Shown here one piece after another: positions 59,533 to 64,000 of a DNA stretch of 64,000 nucleotides (position 1 is the first letter of the stretch; each line of letters starts with the position of its first letter). The notes under the pieces were generated by a model, which was not told where the DNA came from, ran no database searches, and was given only the letters and a program-made list of their open reading frames with translations. The DNA comes from Euptelea pleiosperma (taxonomy: Eukaryota; Streptophyta; Magnoliopsida; Ranunculales; Eupteleaceae), in assembly GCA_035048495.1 (NCBI GenBank), contig CM068544.1:12518138-12582137 (forward strand). Direction: 5' to 3'. The translations under genes and the position numbers were made by a program.

Positions 59533-59933
59533 GAAGAGAGAAATTATTACAAAATTAAAGAGAAAGTGTTAATAGAGGGTCTTGAACCTTGGTCTTTGAC
59601 TTGGTCTTCTGCAAGCTTTACCAACTGATCAAGTCTTCATATTGTGTTAGTTGATTGAGCTTTATTCTCCTTAATCTCTTCTCGGGGTGGTTGGCTCTCC
59701 TTCTCTCTTGATTTCCTCTCAGGCTTTTCAGACTTTCTGGCTCTTCTCATCTTTAGCTTATATCTTCTTTTCTAAGTCCACTGGCTCCTTATGCTCCGTT
59801 CAAAGGCTCTGGTAGTCAATTGTGGGCCCACAATCCATAAACTTGTCAAATCGGGTTTTCTGCTACAAAAGAAGCGCGTAATGAGACTTAAGTAGAACAA
59901 CTCCATATCTAGACTTCCAAAAATGTGTTTAAT
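59533..59933 (-). repeat. T3 5' LTR, segment 3
   Basis: This matches 36776-37190 of the 3' LTR and is cut inside the U3 block by the CACTA element. The remaining ~150-200 bp are outside the window. Confidence 0.9.
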
Positions 59934-60339
59934 CACTACTACATAATACTGTTTAGACAACACTGTTAAAAAATCAAAAGACTACGATTTTGTTAAAAAA
60001 TGAAGTCTAAAGGTCTAATTTAAGAAAAAACTAATTTAGAGACATAAAAGACTATGATTTTAGTAAATTAGTTGTCTAAAGTGCTGTTAAATGGACACGG
60101 TTTTTACTAAAATCGTAACCAAAAACCTTTAGGTCGCGGTCCCCGGTAAAACCGTGACTTATGACCACGTAATTACAAACACGAAAGGCAACCATTTTAC
60201 TAAAATTCGAAGACTAAAGGTTTACAAAATGACCACAATTTGTTAAAAACCCTAGTCTTAAACCTTTTTATTGTTTAAACCACGATTTTTTAAACAAACA
60301 TGGTCTTAAACTTTATCAAGTTAACCCGACACTAACCCT

Positions 60340-60660
60340 TCAAATCTCAATCTCTCTCTCTCCCAAGCTATCTCTCCATCTTCTCTCATCTCTCTCTCTC
60401 TCTCTCTCATTGTGCTCATCTTCATTGGCCGTCGTCGTCGTTCTCCGTGACGGTGATTGTGACCGCCACTGTTCTTCGGGTCTCCCAAGTGATCTCTCCA
60501 TCTTTTCTCACCAGTTCTTCGTGAATGCCACTGTGTGACCCAGCCACCACCGTGAGCGCCACCGACATCTCTATTTCTCTTTCAGTCGCTCCACCGCTCC
60601 ACCGCTCCACCGTTGTGTGCGTCGCGCAATAGCAGGCCGAGAAACCACCTTGAGATGGGT
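60340..60660 (+). promoter_or_regulatory. 5'-UTR-like CT-rich stretch inside the CACTA element
   Basis: CT microsatellites, then a GC-richer segment with GCTCCACC units, end near ATGGGTAATG (60655). This resembles the 5' part of a transposon transcript. No long ORF follows, so any coding exon must be short or interrupted by introns. Confidence 0.3.
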
Positions 60661-61769
60661 AATGTTACCATCATCTCTATCATCGTCCCTATGTCTAGAA
60701 CCTTGAAGATTTAATTCAATGTTTCTTGTTGGTTGACTAGTCATTCAATTAGCCGACAAGGCACAGGTGAGCAACCCAACTATATTTTTTATTTTGATTT
60801 CATAGTGGTAGTGATGGTCGAACTGTGGAAGTAGAGGGTTTAGGTCTAGAAGTAGAAGAGGAAATTATTTTTTTAGGGTTTAGGTTTGGAAGTAGGTGAG
60901 GAAATTATGTTTTAGGGTTTTGAGCTTTGACGATGAGATTTGATTTTTCAATTTTTTGTCCTCTCTGTTCTTTAAAAAGGACGTTATCAATTGGGGTTTT
61001 CAGTAAGGTGTGGCTTCCTCCTCACCGTCATCTACATACTCAATGATCATCATCATGGTTGGCTGATTATCTTTCTAGTTAGGCCTAGTTGAATTTTTTT
61101 GCTTCGATCATATACTATATATGCTTTTCTCTGTGTTATTATGTATGATCATGGTCATGATGATGATCATCAATTGATAACTTTGATAGCTAGACTAAAT
61201 GAATTTTGCTGCTTTTGATCATATATGTCATGGTTTTCTATGTGTAATCATGTCTATTAAAGGATTATCTTTGTATGATTTTTAGTGTAATAACTTGTGT
61301 GTATATTTCTCCGTTTATTTGTTATGAGATTTTAAGTATCAACAAGAAAACATTCCACTGTCTCGGTGCAATAGTTACATGAATCCATACGTGTTTGCAC
61401 CAGTGTCGCGGGTATATTGGCTGTTGTAGGGGTTGTTTGGTTGTGAATTTTAAGTTGCTCATCAAAAGTTCAGCCCCATAGACTTGGCACATGGTTGCAG
61501 TGTACTGTAGAATGTCAAGAAATTAAGGAGCTAGGGACTTCCAACATATGTTTCCTTGTTTTTAACTTGCACTGGGTTTAATCTGAAACTTTGAATATCA
61601 AATCAACAAGGGGCACTGCACACTAGTCTTCATATAAATATAATATGCCTTTCATATTAGGTGGAGTCAGTGGCGGGGGCAGGGGATGAGGGTGGGCAGT
61701 TGCCCACCCTCAACTTTAAATATTTGAAGTTGAGTCTGTGCAACCCTCTTACGTTGCCCACCCTCAACT

Positions 61770-62150
61770 TCAATGTTTGGCCAATCTCTATGTGTTGTAC
61801 AGTATTTGCCATGTGCAATACTCTTAGAAACCACTGACTGCTTGGATGTTTGGCCCATCTCTAGTTGGAGCTGTATGCCAAAATGAGCTTCATTCGTTTT
61901 TTCTAACCTTTGGATCTAAGTAGTCCAAAATATGTTCAAATCCAATGGTTAAAAATATTTGCAAGAAAAAGAGTCAAATTCAATGGTTAGAAATCACTAA
62001 TCAGGCTAGTTTTTTTGTCAGTGGATCCACCTAGGGATGGGCCAAACATTCATACGGTCAGTGGTGTCTAACAATATGTCATCTGGCCCATACTATGGTC
62101 CATCATCAATGCTGACGACCGATGTCCATCATCACAGATTTACTAAAAAA
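61770..62150. mobile_element. Diverged relative of the foldback MITE
   Basis: The stretch shares in order GGATGTTTGGCC, CTTTGGATCT.AG, CAAATCCAATGGTTA, AAATCACTAATCAG and CAAACATTCATACGGTCAG with 62285-62674, but lacks clear ends. Confidence 0.5.
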
Positions 62151-62284
62151 TTTGCTCGGACGGGAGAATAATTAAAAAGTAAATAGGCTTTAATTGCCCA
62201 TTTCTATAAGGGTAATTCCATCAATTAAAACATGTCATCAACTATTATCGACATTGTCGATTGACTGTCGCTTGCTACTTTGCC

Positions 62285-62674
62285 GAGTAAACCTTTGCTC
62301 ACACTGGGGTGTGAGCGAAACCGATCACAGCTCATAGTATGAGCCACGTGGTACACTCTTAGTGGACGATGATCGTATGGATATTTGGCCAATCATTAGG
62401 TAGACCTGCAAACCAAAAATCAGCATTAGTGATTTACAACCTTTGGATCTCTGCACCCAAATAATGCTCAAATTCCTAAGGTTAAAATCAACTTATGAAA
62501 ATAACTTCAATCCAATGCTTAGAGATCATTGATCAGATTCATTTTTTGTTTGTAACCTAGTGAATATTGGCCAAACATCCATACGGTCAGCGTCCACTAA
62601 GAGTGTACCACGTGGCTCATACTGTGGGCTGTGATCGACTTCGCTCACACCCTGGTGTGAGCGAAGGTTTACTC
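62285..62674. mobile_element. 390-bp foldback MITE
   Basis: GAGTAAACC and GGTTTACTC bound long imperfect inverted arms of more than 100 bp each. Shared motifs are CTCACAC..GGTGTGAG, GAGCCACGTGGTACACTCTTAGTGG and GTATGGAT.TTTGGCCAA. Each arm contains its own small hairpin (CTCACACTGGGGTGTGAG on the left). Flanks TACTTTGCC and TACTTTTGG are only partly alike, so the target duplication is unresolved; Mutator-like is possible. Related sequences lie at 61770 and 31420. Confidence 0.75.
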
Positions 62675-63424
62675 TTACTTTTGGATTTCACTAGTTATTA
62701 TCACCTGTTTGTATATCCAAAGTATCCATTTTAATTTATTTTTCTTATGTGATTTTATAGATTTTTATTTACATATAGTTTCTATTTGATTGCCATGTAT
62801 CAACATTTTTATTCCAGATAGGAAATTATTGTTGATTTACAGACTTTATTATTCAGAACCTTACACTTTTGAATTTTTTTGCATTGACTCTAGTCATGAA
62901 ATATCCAGCCAAAATGTGATTTAGTTCTATCTTCTATGTTCAATCATTTGTGTTTTGCAAACAGAGCAAAATACACTCTGCATTTATTATTCTGGGAACA
63001 ACAATGACTTTAATCTTATGCTATTTTTTTGTTGATAAGTAATCTTATATTGTTTTTCATTTATGGCTTCTTTTTCCTATTTGGGTCTAATCTTCTACCT
63101 GTGCCATTCAGATTTGTTGTCATCGACCTCTCAGCAGGCCCTTGCACATATGCCTCAGCAGCTCTTAGTCTTTTAGTGTTTCCTTAAAATAGAAAATTTT
63201 CTCATGGGTTGATGCCAGTTGTATTTAAAAAGAAAGGAAGCCTTGGACCTCTCCGGTTTGCATTGGTGTAAGCGTGGTAAAATCCTCTCTCTATTCCGGA
63301 CTACCATTTCTTTTGATTCTGCCTTATAGGATATACTCCTTTTTCTTTTGTAACTCAATGGACTTGTGAATCATTAGTGATTTTTTATTATCTTTTTCAC
63401 TTTGTTCATTATTTTTCATTCTAG

Positions 63425-63579
63425 TGTGTACAAGCAAAATCTTTGTGCCTTGGATTCATGTAAAGAGGGCAACAAAGACAAAAAGATTATCATTCCAGTA
63501 ATTGCATCGGTTACTTCAGCAGTGGTCCTATTAATCATAGTGATTACAATGTGCAGACTAAAAAGGAGAAGACAACCAG
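63425..63579 (+). pseudogene. Transmembrane exon of an LRR receptor-like kinase gene
   Basis: A 155-bp candidate exon is bounded by TTCATTCTAG (acceptor) and CAG|GTATGC (donor). It encodes ..NLCALDSCKEGNKDKK, then a hydrophobic span IIIPVIASVTSAVVLLIIVITM, then a basic stop-transfer CRLKRRRQP. The NLC..(S)C Lys-rich linker followed by IxxPVxASV and the membrane helix is characteristic of the juxtamembrane exon of plant LRR-I/malectin-like receptor kinases. No LRR, malectin or kinase exon is found in the 3.5 kb upstream or the 420 bp downstream. The exon lies inside the CACTA element, so capture is likely, but a real gene continuing rightwards cannot be excluded. Confidence 0.6.
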
Positions 63580-64000
63580 GTATGCTTTATATATATATAG
63601 GTATCCAAAAGTGCCCTCTTTAGCTAGAGTCTCCACTTTCTCGTTTTCTGCTCCTTAAAGAGTGTTTCTACACAAAATATTGAGATTAGCAATTATATCC
63701 CCACTTTTGCCCATTTTCAAAAGCTCTCCAATTGCCCTTTGTTTAACTAAGAGAACCGATGCATGTTTAATTTGTCTTGATTTTTTGGTTATAATATTTA
63801 TGTTTTGCTTAATGCTCTTGAATGTTCATGTGATTCCATCTTGATCTTTTTTCTTTATTTTAATCTTGATTATGGCTATGTTTTGGTGCAAATCAGTGTT
63901 TAAGTGGAAGATTTTGATACATGTTTTGTTGAGTTTGTTATTATGCTTGTGAACCGTTGTATAACATTGCAAAGGTGAGATTGGATCAGTTTTGGCTTTT
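63580..64000. other. AT-rich sequence after the RLK exon
   Basis: Intron-like, AT-rich DNA with no further exon I can recognise up to the window edge. Confidence 0.4.

Larger units (their letters stand above)
32696..59933 (-). mobile_element. T3: autonomous-type TGATA element, 5' LTR incomplete in window
   Basis: A minus-strand Ty3/Gypsy element has its 3' LTR at 32696-37344, interior 37345-46649, and a 5' LTR from 46650 rightwards that is still unfinished where CACTA DNA interrupts it at 59934. The interior has the order gag, protease, RT, RNase H, integrase, with integrase last as in Ty3/Gypsy; the sequences look like the Tat/Athila branch. It inserted into the hAT relic. The flank gcagt (32691-32695) should recur past the right edge. 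Leader, primer site and 3' noncoding region match T1 and T2, making T3 the natural helper type. Coding parts carry several stops and altered catalytic residues. Confidence 0.9.
59934..64000 (+). mobile_element. CACTA-type DNA transposon, left end; continues past the window
   Basis: CACTACTACATAATACTG begins exactly where T3 LTR homology stops. The preceding aat would be the 3-bp target duplicate, and the intact T3 sequence continues after that aat in the 3' LTR. The next ~350 bp (to about 60300) hold repeated subterminal motifs (AAGACTA.GATTTT, GTCTAAAG, AAAACCGTGA) in both orientations, as in plant CACTA elements. No right end is found by 64000, and no transposase is recognised. Confidence 0.75.

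Noticed and set aside
60422..60610. Minus-strand ORF in the CACTA element
   Set aside because: Low-complexity antisense of a CT/GC-rich UTR-like stretch.
1..64000. tRNA, rRNA, bacterial operon or phage features
   Set aside because: No tRNA or rRNA gene pattern was recognised by reading. Primer sites are short complements of tRNA ends, not tRNA genes.

Overview
This window is intergenic DNA from a flowering plant genome and consists mostly of LTR retrotransposons nested inside one another. The plant assignment rests on the Ty3/Gypsy Tat/Athila-type gag-pol, the tRNA-Asp-type primer sites, a BAHD acyltransferase exon, an LRR receptor-kinase exon, a hAT transposase relic, Helitron-like ends and a CACTA terminus. 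I cannot name the species. No complete host gene is present.

One LTR family dominates, here called the TGATA family. Its LTRs start with TGATATTCGCTCAAAAGTGC and end in a conserved block containing GTAACCAACGACGCGG followed by ...TCA. T1 (minus strand) is an old non-autonomous copy, visible at 1-2992, 16171-18072 and 24001-24727. T2 (plus, 2993-16170, TSD atcga) is a complete, young non-autonomous copy inserted in T1. S1 (8705-11623) is a solo LTR in T2. S2 (18073-24000) is a solo LTR in T1, and S3 (20666-22999) is a solo LTR in S2. T3 (minus, from 32696 to beyond the right edge) is the autonomous relative, with decayed gag, protease, RT, RNase H and integrase. Its 3' LTR (32696-37344) carries solo LTR S4 (34475-36096). 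Its 5' LTR (from 46650) carries a foreign gag fragment G (47410-51480), solo LTR S5 (53213-59527), which itself holds a solo LTR Q1 of another family (54369-57410), and a CACTA transposon from 59934 onward. All bounded insertions show exact 5-bp target duplications, so the order of events can be read directly.

Between T1 and T3 (24728-32695) lies older, low-copy-looking DNA: a truncated Q-family LTR (Q2), two tandem mini-Helitrons, several MITEs, exon 1 of a BAHD acyltransferase gene ending at a clean splice donor with no second exon visible, and a hAT transposase relic cut by T3.

The most interesting system is the T1/T2/T3 group. T3 supplies the gag-pol layout. T1 and T2 share its ends, primer site, leader and 3' region, but encode instead a shortened chimeric ORF: gag start, gag C-terminal region, protease tail and a 29-codon tandem repeat. 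It lacks capsid, zinc knuckle, RT and integrase. The family's LTRs have constant ends and variable pyrimidine-rich middles carrying a recurring hairpin CCGGAGTTGCAG...CTGCAACTCCGG.
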